Shown: piece after piece, positions 12,221-22,965 of the stretch | Position numbering within the stretch: position 1 is the stretch's first letter | How the letters are laid out: each line of letters opens with the position of its first letter | Assembly (NCBI GenBank): GCA_007570785.1 | Contig: ML664161.1 | Coordinates: forward strand, 62,001 to 126,000 | DNA: 64,000 bases | Reading direction: 5' to 3' | Source of the DNA: Antilocapra americana | Taxonomy: Eukaryota > Chordata > Mammalia > Artiodactyla > Antilocapridae | Notes under the pieces: generated by a model | What the model saw: the letters and a program-made list of their open reading frames with translations, nothing else | Databases searched by the model: none | Told to the model about the DNA's origin: nothing | Made by a program: the position numbers and the translations under genes

Positions 12221-13290
12221 CTAATGCCAACTCAAGACGAACCGAATGTTAGGATTATCAAACATAAAGTTTAAAGCAGCTTTAACCATGCCCTGTAATG
12301 TAAAAATACAATTTTTTTAAATGAGTGGCAAGACATATTTTAGGAGGAAAATAGGAATTATAAGAGAGTAACAAATGGAAGTTTTAGAACTGGAAAGCAC
12401 AGTCTCTGAAGTAAAGTTTATACTGAAATGGCTCACTAGCAGAGTAGTAATAGCAGAGAAAGGAGTGAACTTCATGATACATCACCAGAAATCATCCAAG
12501 CTGAAGGATGGAGGGAAAAACAGGCAGTGAGTAAATAGAGCTTCAGTTACCACTGAGATAATATACACATGTATAGTACTTTTGTCCTTGGAGTTTCAGA
12601 AGGAGAAAAGAAGAATATCAATGCAGAAAACAATTTTTTTAAGATAACAACTAACTCCTCCAAAGTTTTCCCAGGTGGCTCAGTGGTAAAGAATCCACCT
12701 GCAATGCAGGAGACATGGGTTCAATTCCAGGGTCAGGAACACCCCCTGGAGAAGGAAATGGCAGCCCGTTCCAATATTCTTGTCTGGGAGATCCCACAGA
12801 AAGAGGAGCCTGGTGGTCGACAGTAAATGGGGTCACAAAGAGTCAGACACGACTTAGAAACTGAGCACATATGCATACAACTCCTCCAAAAAGACAAATT
12901 TCCAGATTCAAGAAAATTAGTGAATATCTAACAAGATAAAAATAAAAGAAAACTCACTCTCAGATTAATCATATGCACACTGTAAATCAAAGTTTAAGGG
13001 GAAAATCTTGAAAATAGTAAAAATATTTATACATTGGAACAATTCAAATGACTGAAAATTCTCATTAAGAATACCTATAGTAAAACAACTTCTTCACAGT
13101 TTTGAAAGAAAAGAAGTTGAATCCAGGATTCTATAAACACCAAAAATATCCTTGAGTAATGATAGCCAGATCTTATACATGAAGGAAAATAAGAGAATTC
13201 ACTGCTAGCATGCTCATTCTATAAAAAATGCTAAAGGAATTTCTTCAAGTTGAAGGGACATTTCTTTTATACCAGAAGGACTCCACAGCG
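12221..13290 (+). mobile_element. Ancient L1 (L1M/HAL1-like) ORF1-side fragment, split by a SINE
   Basis: Text follows the old mammalian L1 ORF1-side sequence in order: aaagtttaaagcagctttaa (12267), caaatggaagttttagaact (12372), attcaagaaaattagtgaat (12906), agaaaactcactctcagatt (12947), gaagttgaatccaggattct (13112), agagaattcactgctagcat (13191), aaaatgctaaaggaatttct (13226). ORF1 encodes an RNA-binding chaperone protein; no frame is open here. A Bov-tA sits inside at 12665-12878, and the L1 text continues across it without loss, so the L1 was already fixed when the SINE arrived. Confidence 0.75.
12665..12878 (+). mobile_element. Bov-tA SINE nested in old L1, with 12-bp target duplication
   Basis: Complete SINE: ttttcccaggtggctcagtg at the head, caggagacatgggttcaatt around the B box, then the usual body ending gtcagacacgacttagaaac. 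It is bounded by a perfect direct repeat aactcctccaaa at 12653-12664 and 12879-12890, which is the target-site duplication left by LINE-driven insertion. Confidence 0.96.
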
Positions 13291-16239
13291 TCTCATAGAT
13301 AATCTCTCACAGGCTGTTTTCTGGTTACTTTGCAACACTCTTCCGTGTTATATATTTCCTGACATATTCCATCTTGTCCCTTTTTTTGAGTTCTCTATGT
13401 AAAGTACTCCTTTGCTAGGTCTGAATATTCACAGAGACTTTTCTTTAGGATTGACTGGTTTAATATCTTTGCAGTCTCAGGGGTAGTACTAGGATTGAAA
13501 TCCTTAGCGTGTATATAATACATGAACAAATGAATAAAATATTTCACCCAGACCTAGAACAAATGAGGACCAGTAGTAAACCAAATGTACATTTGGATTG
13601 TAGAGCAGCCATCAGAAAAGACAGCTTAAAAAAGAGGAGTCTTGATTAATGGATATCAAAGAAAAAGAAGGAGACCAGAAAAGACAAAACATCAATGTAT
13701 CACAAATTGACTGGCTGCCTCGCGGTAATGAGCTAGGTTAGCAGTTAGCCCCCAGCGTGTTTTGTTAGAGTGTGCTCCAATTGCTTATCTGAGGTCCCCT
13801 ACTCATGGGATGACCCCACTGAGTAAGACCCAGGAGGTGGTTCAAGGGCCTTGGCTTTCATGCCCAGAAGGGATTTCCTCTAATGTGTGGTCTTTATTGT
13901 ATCTTCCTAGGCAGGCAGCAGTGTCCTCCAGGCAGGATCTCAGTGGAACAGCCCCTCTTTCCCATTACTGCTTCCTCCCTTTTCTTCTATAATGCTTCCT
14001 CCCAGTAAACCCTCTGAGCTTCTAACTCTGGCTTACCATCTGCTTCCCACAGCACGTTTAATTTGAATAATACTTAGCAGATGCCAAGGATTATATTCAA
14101 TACACTTCCTAATTTCTCACCTCAGCTGCACCTTTGAATAAGAATTTATTTGATTTGGTGCTCATTGATACTGCACTAGTTTGGTATGTGAAATTGTCAC
14201 TGAAGTGTGAAAGAAAGTGTTAAAGATATTATTTGGAAACAAATGATAGTGTAACATTTTAATAGGTTTTTGTGTTCTATATATTCCTTCAATCTGCAGA
14301 TAAGATATTACTTAGCATAACTTGAACTGTATTTTATTAAACAAGCAAAATTTTGTTAAAATAGTATTTCCTCTTGAATATGGTCAGAAAATTAGCAGTT
14401 TTTAATTTTTTTTAACTATACGTGTGTATATATATATATATATATATTAGCAATCAGAAAAAGTAGAAAAAAAACTTTTAGTGGATTTTGTTTTCACATG
14501 AAATAGCAAACTAAATGTCAGGCTAGAAAATATTATAAAACCCAAATACCATTGAATCAAAATTAAAGCTGAATCTAAAACTATGTGGAAAAAATAATAA
14601 CCAGCTAAGAAGTGCCTTTTCTAATCATTAAATAAATAGATCTATGCATATAGAACACTTAATTTTTATGTTTATTTATAAATATTATATTATTTATAAT
14701 GTTTCCAAATTATGTTTTGCGTGTCAAATTTAGCAAATAATATGAATTGTCACTCGATAAATATTACTGAACTAAAGTTTGGTGAATACATGTATATTTG
14801 ATTCAGGCTAGTAGATAAACAGCAAAATGTTTACAATTACATGAATATTTAATAACTTCTCTGGATGTATTGGCTTATGCTACTTGCATTTAAAATGAAA
14901 TACCTGTACTTTTAGGTCCCTAGTATTCAGATATTAATTATATTGTGAAGAGAGACTCTACATAAAGAAATCATAAAGTAATTTTATTATAATTAAATAG
15001 AATTTTGTCTTTCAATTTTGAAATACCAAATTATTTAATATGATAAAACTATGACATATGATAAACAGGTATTTTTTTAATAATAGTTTTCAAAATGAGT
15101 TTATCCCTTTATAGGATAACAAAGTACATCTGATGAATGATGTACTTTAAAATAACAAAATACATTTGATGAATTTTAACTATTTATCATTAAACACTTG
15201 ATGAAATGTTATAGCTTTATAATCCAATATATTGTCTCATAAAGGGGGATTATTTTGATGCATAAAAGTCTCTAAAATTAAAGTTTTTGATTCAGTGTGC
15301 TAAATTTAATAAAATTAAATGCTTGCATACATCAAGACTTTTAAAACACTTTCCCTTTATTTCAGCCTCTTATATCTTACTTCATTGTATCTAGCACATT
15401 TACTTATGGTGAATTTGCTGTAACTACCACTGTATCCAGGAAAGAATCTTAATTATCTGTGTATAATTATGCATTCTAAATATGATTCTAAGCATTTTAT
15501 TGGAGTTTTTAAACACAGTAGGAATTTAGAAAATTATCAGTTCAGGGTCATTTAGCTTTTTGTTGTTGAACTCTTTAACACCTTCCTAGAATTTGCCTTG
15601 AAAAATAGCCTTTCTTGGCCTAAAGCAAGGACATCCTGGCAGGTAAAAATATATGCATGTGTGTGCATGTACCTGTCTAATCACACACAAGCTAAAACTC
15701 ATAGTTTCCAAAAATTATACTGAATTATATGCATCATTATTTGGCCTTCAGAATGCTAAAGCCAAAGCCAGAAAACAGCTTTTGGTTAAATGTTAAGGTT
15801 GAAGTCAATATTCAACTCATTTGCGTTGTAAAATTTATATCTAGGTGTAAGTTGCAGTCAAACTATTTGAATGACATTAATATGAGAGTTATTCAATGAA
15901 ATATGAATTTCTAAATTGCTTGGGCTCATGAAAATAAAAGGAAATAGAAAGTATCAGAGAACAAGTTCCAGACTGGATAGTGTCAGACACAGTTACTTTA
16001 CATTATGGACTTTCTATTTTCCAGATACAATGCCAGCCACTTTTATACACTGTTCCTAATTATCCAGAATATTCCAAAATGCATATGTGAGAAAACATAA
16101 GGTAAAATTGATTATAAACTCCTTGCAATTCAGATGTGATAAAGCATTTAAAGTTTAAGGATAAGAAGAAAGAAATGGAAAAAAAAAATCAGAAATAACC
16201 CCCATAGTGTCTTTTCCATTGAGCTCAGTTGAAAATGAA
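13291..16239. other. Mostly AT-rich DNA; possible old LTR at 13690-14060
   Basis: No gene. The 13690-14060 part is less AT-rich and ends with cttcctcccagtaaaccctc then ctaactctggcttaccatct, reminiscent of the 3' end of ancient ERVL-type LTRs, but I cannot assign it. A TA dinucleotide run lies at about 14426-14448. At 15121-15148 there is a perfect 10-base inverted repeat with an 8-base loop, overlapping a local direct duplication (ataacaaa.tacat.tgatga, twice). Confidence 0.4.
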
Positions 16240-16570
16240 GATCTGTTTAGTATCTCTGGGGCCATGATATCTTCAAAGCCTTCAGGGGAGGTTCCTTCCT
16301 AGTCTCTTCTAGCATTTGAAGGCCCCAGGCATTGCTTGGTTTGTAGGAGAGTTAGCTCTAATCATGGCCTCTGTCTTCATATGGTTGTCTTCTCTCCATG
16401 TGGCTATTTTTCTCTATGTCCACCCTAATGACCTCATTGTAACCTTATTATATCTGCAAAGATTCTGTTTCTAAATAAGATCACATTCATAAATACCTTG
16501 GTAGGGGAAGGAACAGGTCAGGATTTCAACGTATCTCTTTTGGGCATACAGTTCAACCAGTAAAAACTAC
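16240..16570 (-). mobile_element. MLT1 (MaLR) LTR fragment
   Basis: The order atcttcaaagccttcagggg, cattgcttggtttgtaggag, cctctgtcttcatatgg, ccctaatgacctcattgtaa, tctgcaaagattctgtttct, aaataagatcacattcataa, then gatttcaac...cagttcaacc is the reverse of an MLT1 long terminal repeat. MLT1 is a non-coding ancient mammalian LTR retroelement; no second LTR is seen. Confidence 0.65.
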
Positions 16571-16714
16571 TAAAATACAGGTATCAATATGCACTTTCAA
16601 AAGCACATTCACCATCCTCTCAACCAGTTATGTATTTAAACAACTCTAAAGAAAAATAGCGCACAATGGGTCTGCACATTATTTTCAGTGTTTCTAGAGA
16701 ACATGAGAATGACT

Positions 16715-16960
16715 TTAAAATCTGACACATCAATCATAATTACCTGGGGACCTTGTAAATGTGTGTGTGTGTCTGTGTGTGTGTATCTGTCTTCCAGAAG
16801 CACACACACACACAGACTCTCTCTCTTTCTCCCTCCCTGACTGATTGATTGCTGAAATCACCACAGGCTTTCTGATCAGGATTTCCAGATAGCAATATTA
16901 TGAAGAAATTTCCCAGATGATTCCATTTGTCAAAACGGGTTTGAAATCCATTGCCTTAAA
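16715..16960. mobile_element. MER5-like hAT element split by a TG/CA microsatellite hairpin
   Basis: The left part (atcataattacctggggacc, cttgtaaat) and right part (gatcaggatttccagata..., tttcccagatgattccattt, tttgaaatccattgcct) match the two inverted ends of MER5A-type non-autonomous hAT-Charlie elements. Between them lie TG repeats (about 16760-16786) and CA repeats (16801-16814). Moderately sure of the family because both halves are diverged. Confidence 0.5.
16771..16817. repeat. Perfect inverted repeat of TG and CA tracts
   Basis: 16771-16784 (gtctgtgtgtgtgt) and 16804-16817 (acacacacacagac) are exact reverse complements with a 19-base loop. It could form a hairpin or cruciform; alternating purine-pyrimidine tracts of this kind also favour Z-DNA. 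Confidence 0.85.
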
Positions 16961-17970
16961 AGGTCTTCAACTTATTTAAGGAAATGTGTGTCTTAAATGT
17001 AAGGCAAAGTGTGACTTCTTTGATGTGTTCTTGAAATAACCCTGCCAAGCTGAAAGTGGTGAAACTGGATCACTGACTTCAGGCACAGTTGAGAGAGGAC
17101 TAAAGATTGTCAAATGCAAATATCCTGCACCTTCTGATTTCCAAGCTCCAGTTTCTCACAAATACATTTTACACAAATATCCTAGGAAAGTAGTAACAAC
17201 ATTTGAAGAAATTTAAAGTGTCAACTAAATAGATTTTTTCTTTCTTAAAACAGTTTAGAATCAATTTCATTATGAAGATTTTTTTATTTGTTGTTGTTGT
17301 TCAGTTACAAAGTTATGGCCAACTTTTTGCAATCGCTTGGACTGTTGCAAACAACACTTCCTTGTCCTTCACTATCTCACAGAAGTTGCTCAAACTCATG
17401 TCCATTGAGTCAGTGATAATATCCAACCATCTCATCCTCAGTCACTGCCTTCTCCTCCTGCCCTCAATCTTTCCCAGCATCAGGGTCTTTTCCAATGAGT
17501 CAGCTCTTCATATCAGGTGGCCACAGTCTTAGAGCTTCAGCATCAGTCCTTCTGATGAACATTCAGGGATGCTTTCCTTTAGGATTGACTGGCTTGATGG
17601 CCTTGCAGTCCAAGGGACGCAATAGTCTTCTCCAGCACTGCGACTCAAAAGCATCAATTCTTTGGCACTCAGCCTTCTTTATGGTCCAGCTTTTACATGC
17701 ATACACAACTACTGGAAAAATTGTAGCCTTGACCATACAGACCTTTGTTGGCAAAGTGATGTCTTTGCTTTTCAATATGCTCTCTAGGTTTGTTTCTTTA
17801 TAGCTTTCTTTCCAAGGAGCAAGCGTCTTTTAATATCATAGCCACAGTCACCATCCATAATGATTCTGGAGTCGAAGAAAACATATCTGCCACTGCTTCT
17901 ACTTTTCCCCTTCTATTTGCCATGAAGTGATGGGACCAGATGCCATGACCTTCATTTTTTGAATGTTGAG

Positions 17971-18070
17971 GTTTTCTTTTTTTAATTATTGTTGACTATT
18001 CTCTATGAGTGTATGTATTTTATTTTTTAATATAAATTTATTTATTTTAATTGGAGACTAATTGCTTTAC
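17971..18070 (-). mobile_element. Very short L1 3' tail inserted in BovB
   Basis: About 100 bases ending in tttattttaattggagacta and attgctttac match the reversed 3' UTR of artiodactyl L1. The nonamer aatgttgag occurs on both sides (17962-17970 and 18071-18079), and removing one copy plus the insert restores continuous BovB text. This fits an extremely 5'-truncated L1 insertion. Confidence 0.75.
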
Positions 18071-18165
18071 AATGTTGAGTTTTAAACCAGCTTTTCACTC
18101 TCCTCTTTCACTCTCAACACAAGGCTCTTCAGTTGCTTTTTGCTTTCTGCCATTAGAGTTGTATC

Positions 18166-18380
18166 TAGCCCCCTGATAGCTCTCATGATAGAGAATCTGC
18201 ATTCAATGCGGGAGAAATTGGTTCGATCCCTGGGTGGGGAAGATCCCCTGGAGAAGAGAATGGCAACCCAGTCCAGTATTCTTGCCTGGATAATCTCATG
18301 AAAAGAGAAGCCTGGCTGCTGCAGTCATGAGTTCGCAAACAGTCAAACACTACTGAGCGACTAACACTTTCACTTCACTT
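18166..18380 (+). mobile_element. Bov-tA SINE nested in BovB, 13-bp target duplication
   Basis: Recognisable SINE (ttggttcgatccctgggtgg around the B box, gaagatcccctggagaagag, cagtattcttgcctggataa), with an opposite orientation to the host BovB. Flanking copies ttagagttgtatc (18153-18165) and ttagagtggtatc (18381-18393) differ at one base and mark the target duplication. Confidence 0.93.
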
Positions 18381-18633
18381 TTAGAGTGGTATCATTTGCA
18401 TTTTTGTAACATACTTCAGACATGTTGATATTTCTCCTGGAAATCTTGATTCCAGCTTGTTTGTCATCCAGCCCAGCATTTCACATAATGTACTTACTCT
18501 GCATGTGAGTTAAATAAGCAGGGTGACAATATATACCTTGATGTACTCCTTGCCCCATTTGGAACCAGTCTGTTGTTTGATGTCCAGTGCTAACTATTGC
18601 TTCTTGATCCACATACAGGTTTTTTTAGGAGAC

Positions 18634-18835
18634 AGATTTTTTGCTATATCATTCTAAAACCCTTAGAGAAAAAAACAGAAACATTAGTTTAATAACAAGC
18701 AAATTTTTTTTTCATTTTGAATATTAATTACATAAAATACATGAATGGTATTTTTTAAGATTATAGATATATACTGCAATTGATATGATGTATCTATGTC
18801 TGTATCTATGTATCAATATGTAGATGTATATCTAC
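18634..18835. repeat. AT-rich, tatc-rich simple sequence
   Basis: Short spacer between two BovB copies with degenerate tatctatgt units at about 18785-18835. Confidence 0.6.
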
Positions 18836-19520
18836 CAGTTCAGTTCAGTTGCTCAGTTGTGTCTGACTCTTTGCCACCCCATGGACTGCAGCACACCAAG
18901 CTTCCCTGTCCATCACCAATGCCCGGAGCTCACTCAACTCATGTCAGTTGAGACAGTGATGTCATCCAACCATCTCATCCTCTGCCATCCCCTTCTCCTT
19001 CTGCCTTCAGTCTTTCCCAACATCAGGGTTTTTTCCAATGAGTCTGTTCTTCACATTAGGTGGCCAAAGTATTGGAGTTTCAGCTTCAACATCAGTCCTT
19101 CCAATGAATATTCAGGACTGATTTCCTTTAGGATGGACTGGCTGGATGTCCTTGTAGTCCAAGGGACTCTGAAGAGTCTTCTCCAACACCACAGTTCAAA
19201 AAGTATCAATTCTTCAGTGCTCAGCTTTCTTTATAGTCCAACTCTCACATCCATACATGACTACTGGAAAAACCATAGCTTTGACTAGATGGACCTTTGT
19301 CAGTAAAGTATTGTCTGCGCTTTTCAATATGCTGTCCAGGTTTGTCACAACTTTTCTTCCAAGGAGTAAGCATCTTTTGATTTCACAGCTGCAGTCACTA
19401 TTTGCAGTGATTTTGGAGCCCAAGAAAATAAAGTCTGTTACTATTTCCATTGTTTCTCCATCTATTTGCCATGGAGTGATGGGATTGGATGCCATGTTTT
19501 TAGTTTTTTGAATGTTGAGT
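18836..19520 (-). mobile_element. BovB LINE 3' end, 5'-truncated
   Basis: Starts at the left with the cagttcagttcagttgctcag tail and extends through the RT C-terminal region to gaatgttgag. The minus-strand frame 19214-19495 reads as the RT C-terminal domain (SKITANSDCS..., VVMYGCESW), a relatively well kept 93-codon piece. The catalytic box lies beyond the truncation point and is absent. Confidence 0.95.
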
Positions 19521-20199
19521 ACAATCTATATATTGTATGTTTATATCTATGTAGATTTTGAATGTAATCTGTATATTGTATATTTATATCTATAACTATA
19601 AATCTGTGAATAGTATAGATCTATATATATCTCAATGCAAAGCTAATCAATTGCTTTAAGAAAGAAAAAAAAAATTTATTCAAGACAAATTTGAGGATTA
19701 TAATCCAAGAAGAGCGTCTCAGAAAACGCTGAGAAACTCTCTGTTCTGTGCATTAGAAGTCAAGTAAGTGTTTTGAGATAGAGGGCTGTATATCAAATGA
19801 CATGTTATTGACAGTTCATATAATCCAAACCTGTGCCATCATGGTGGGTCATGTGACTCCTTACAAGACCAAGAAAGAATTCTATCTTTTAAAAATTTGT
19901 CTTATTGATGCTAGGAGAATGTCACTCTTTGTGGTTGTGTAGGTATTCCTGCCCATGCGCAGATGGGGGGTTCTGGTTGATGTATAATGCAGATATACAA
20001 TGCACATTGGGGAAGTGGGGAGAGGAGGCCAAAGGGCAGTGGAGATTTTTTGTTTAAAAATCTCTTCTCATGTCATCAAATATGAGTTTTATTGCCCATA
20101 TCTATATCTGTAAATGTAAATATAAATGTAAACATAGATATATACTATATATAGATACACTTATATGTGTGTATGTGGTAGCTGTTCACACTAAGTAGG
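19521..20199. other. AT-rich duplication and an unassigned repeat-like block
   Basis: 19510-19600 contains two diverged direct copies of a unit reading ttgaatgt...aatct.tatattgtat.tttatatctat, period about 50. From 19650 to 20090 the sequence changes to a distinct block starting after an A-rich run (aaagaaaaaaaaaatttatt); it looks like an interspersed repeat, possibly an LTR, but I cannot name the family. Confidence 0.4.
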
Positions 20200-20401
20200 T
20201 AGTTGTGTGGTAGTCTGACTGTTTGCGACAGCATGGACTATAGCTCACAAGGCTAATCTGTCCATGGTATTTTCTAAGCAAGAATACTGGAGTGGGTAGC
20301 CATTTGCTTCTCCAGGAGATCTTCCCAACCCAGGGATTGAACCTGAGTCTAAGGCAAGGCAGGTCGATTTTTTTCTACCATCTAAACAACAAGGAAAGTC
20401 C
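20200..20401 (-). mobile_element. Bov-tA SINE
   Basis: Minus-strand SINE: gtctgactgtttgcgac at the left, tctaagcaagaatactggag, cttctccaggagatcttccc, cccagggattgaacctgag (reversed B box), and a degraded head ending aaggaaagtcc. The head region between 20365 and 20390 is scrambled relative to other copies. Confidence 0.9.
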
Positions 20402-20741
20402 AGAGACATCTATTTCTATATGTAGCTATAGTATTATATTTTACATGTAGTTTTGATTATTTGCTTTAACTCTTAAAATGTGTCTTGGAGATCTTTCTAA
20501 GTCTATTTAGATTTATTTCATTTGCTATAGCCACTTCCTACTATTTATTTAATCAGCTGATTACTTATACAATTTGCTCATAAAATAATGATGCTGTAAT
20601 AAATTTTCTTATGTGTTTCATGATACATAAATTGTAGTATTTATCTGTGCTTTGTAAATTAGATATCAATTGAAATTTTTGCTCATTTTAAATTTTAAGT
20701 AAAACTAATTTTTTACATTTAGTTTTATACTAGTTTTACAT

Positions 20742-20955
20742 CTGGCTTCCCTGGTGGCTCAAATGGTAAAATGTCTGCCTGGAATGTGGGACACCCAGGT
20801 TCAATCCCTAGGCTGGGAAGATCCCCTGGAAAAGGAAATGGCATCCCACTCCAGTACTCTTGCCTGGAAAATCCCATGTACAGAGGAGAGTGGTAGGTTA
20901 CAGTCCATGGAGTTGCAAAGAGTCAGACATGACTGAGAGACTTTGCTTTCTTTAT
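20742..20955 (+). mobile_element. Bov-tA SINE
   Basis: Nearly complete: ctggcttccctggtggctca head, ccaggttcaatccctagg with the B box, gaagatcccctggaaaagg, cagtccatggagttgcaaag, and tail gacatgactgagagacttt. It lies alone in AT-rich DNA. Confidence 0.95.
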
Positions 20956-22309
20956 TAAATGCCTTCCTTCCAAGAATGTAATGTCTCCAGTCACAGCTTC
21001 ACAGGGTATGAGACTAGTGATTTCTCAAGAATTTGCCAGTATTGGACATTATCAATCTATTTATTTTGACAATTTGAAAGTTAAAAAGTATATTTCTCCT
21101 AAGCCTCACCTGTGCTAGGTATTACCAACCTATTCAGTTTTGAAGGATGGGTGTTAAAAATATTTCATTGTCATTTTAGTATTCTTAATTTTTCTATGAA
21201 ATAATGTTTTCATACATTTTTGGTCATGTATGTTTCTTCTACCAAGAGTTGGTTGGCTTTTATCTTTTTCATATTTTTCTTCAACTCTTTAGTATTTATT
21301 TTTTAATTTTTAGATGTTCATAAATTTAATTTTTTGCCATCATTTTGAGTAAGTATTGCAAAATGCCCTCATTGATCATTTTCTTCTAATTTAGTTTACT
21401 GCATCATTGTTAAAAATAAGTTAATGTTTACTAATATTCATCATAATTTTTATTTCTGTATGAACTATAACTATAGAAAACTTAATCAGAATTAACTTTA
21501 TTAAAGTTAAAAATATAAGCAATTCTAGAAGAAAAGCAAATAAAATGACTATCCTAGAATAAAGGAAAATAATGTAACTAATTTTTGGCCTCAGACAAAT
21601 TCAGGCCCTGGAGAGAATTTTTAGAGAGAATGGGACTGAGGCCCAAATGAATTTCAAGATAATTTGAACAGGTGTTTTTATACATCTGTTCTCATTTATA
21701 ATAGCCAAGAGACAAGACCTGTGATTCTCACTTTGCCTTGTAATTTACACCCATTGGTCTTAGAAATGCAAATCCATTGAACTCTTTCAAGTTGAAATTT
21801 AAGAGTTCAAACACTCAAAGCAATTAAAACTTATATTTAAAAAATAGCAGCAGTAAATAAGAGCTGTAGTGATATCTAAATGGTTCTCTTCGGATTTAAA
21901 ACACTGTGCACTTGGACTTTGGATAATTGATTTATATATGCTAAAAAATACATTTTTATCTTAAAACTCTTGTCCTCATGTGCATTGATTGGTTAACCTG
22001 TGCTAACGCAGTATAGAAGGGGAAGATGTTCACTGAGATAGCTGTATATTTTTATCTGAGATAACTGAGATAACTACTTTAATGCTTTCTAAGAGTGTGT
22101 CGAATGCTGAGGTATGGATTTTTATGCTACAGGAGTAAACAAACTTATATCTCATTGGCAAAAAAAAATATATGCTGTGATTTTCTTGAGGCTTTAAAAG
22201 AACTCCTACAAATTATGGAACAAAAATTAATTTTTTTCATATGTAAAATTTAGCATATTAGATAGAAACATGGTCTTGAACAGAAATGGATATAGTTTAT
22301 GAATGCCAA
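20956..22309. other. AT-rich sequence, partly repeat-like
   Basis: No gene. 21485-21840 looks like a distinct block (ttggcctcagacaaattcag, tgggactgaggcccaaatga) and may be an unnamed ruminant repeat. At about 22034-22076 there are several gataact/gagata motifs close together, which could bind GATA-type factors, though such motifs are frequent by chance. Confidence 0.35.
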
Positions 22310-22455
22310 ATCTACCATGTAAGCATTATTTAACTTTCTAAGTATTTTTCCCTTTATTTATAAAATGGAAATGATAATGACTTACAGCCTAGGGTAATTT
22401 TGATAATTTATTAAAAATAATGTTAAGCACTTAGAACAATGGCTGATAATGATAT
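22310..22455 (+). repeat. MIR fragment
   Basis: ttataaaatggaaatgataa, then taattttgataatttatt, then gttaagcacttagaacaatg follow the forward MIR 3' half (tctgtaaaatggggataata, gaggattaaatgag, aagcgcttagaacagtgcc). Confidence 0.7.
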
Positions 22456-22762
22456 ATATGTATTTATTGATCTCTTTTATAATTGTCATATTTTTCTGCT
22501 ACAATAGTTAAAAGACAATTTACTTTGAAAACCATTTCCATTAATTAGAAATTCTGTTTGGCTATTGACTATCTTCTGATGCACCAAAGCTAAGGGTTAG
22601 GAACAACAACAACAGCAAAAAAAATCTGAACGTGATTGATTAAATTGATCTGAATTCTAAAAATCAAGTATAATTTTTATAAGAGATAAATTCATATTGC
22701 TTCATTTAGTTTTTAATCTGTTTCATTGGCTTTGGCAGAATTAAGCTACTTCGCTCTGTTGT

Positions 22763-22956
22763 GTTTATGTGTGTGCTCAGTTATGTCTAATTTTTTGCAA
22801 CCTCCTGTCCATGGGATTTCTCAGGTAAGAATAGTGATATAGGTTGCCATTTCTTCTCCACGTGATCTTCCCACCCAGGGACTGAACCTCATTTCTTGAG
22901 TCTCCTCCTTTGGCAGGGTGGATTCTTTAACACTGTGCCACCTGAGAAGCCTTTTA
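22763..22956 (-). mobile_element. Bov-tA SINE with 9-bp target duplication
   Basis: Diverged minus-strand SINE: gtgtgctcagttatgtctaa, tgtccatgggatttctcagg, gatcttcccacccagggact, tttaacactgtgccacctga. The 9-mer ctctgttgt at 22754-22762 and 22957-22965 flanks it exactly. Confidence 0.9.
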
Positions 22957-22965
22957 CTCTGTTGT

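Larger units (their letters stand above)
17285..18633 (-). mobile_element. BovB LINE, 5'-truncated, with two nested insertions
   Basis: Minus-strand BovB: the 3' end is at the left (ttgttgttgttcagttacaa) and RT sequence runs to the right. Pieces lie at 17285-17970, 18080-18165 and 18381-18633. The interruptions are a short L1 tail (17971-18070) and a Bov-tA (18166-18380). The box equal to YADD in other copies is at 18391-18402 and reads N-A-N-D, so two residues of the RT active site are lost. Flanks agatttttt at 17276-17284 and 18634-18642 may be its target duplication, though T-rich repeats of this length can arise by chance. The frame of 17563-17775 still reads as the BovB C-terminal region. 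Confidence 0.93.

Noticed and set aside
18824..19288. 154-codon plus-strand open frame
   Set aside because: It is the antisense of the BovB 3' region; the sense strand encodes the RT C-terminus.
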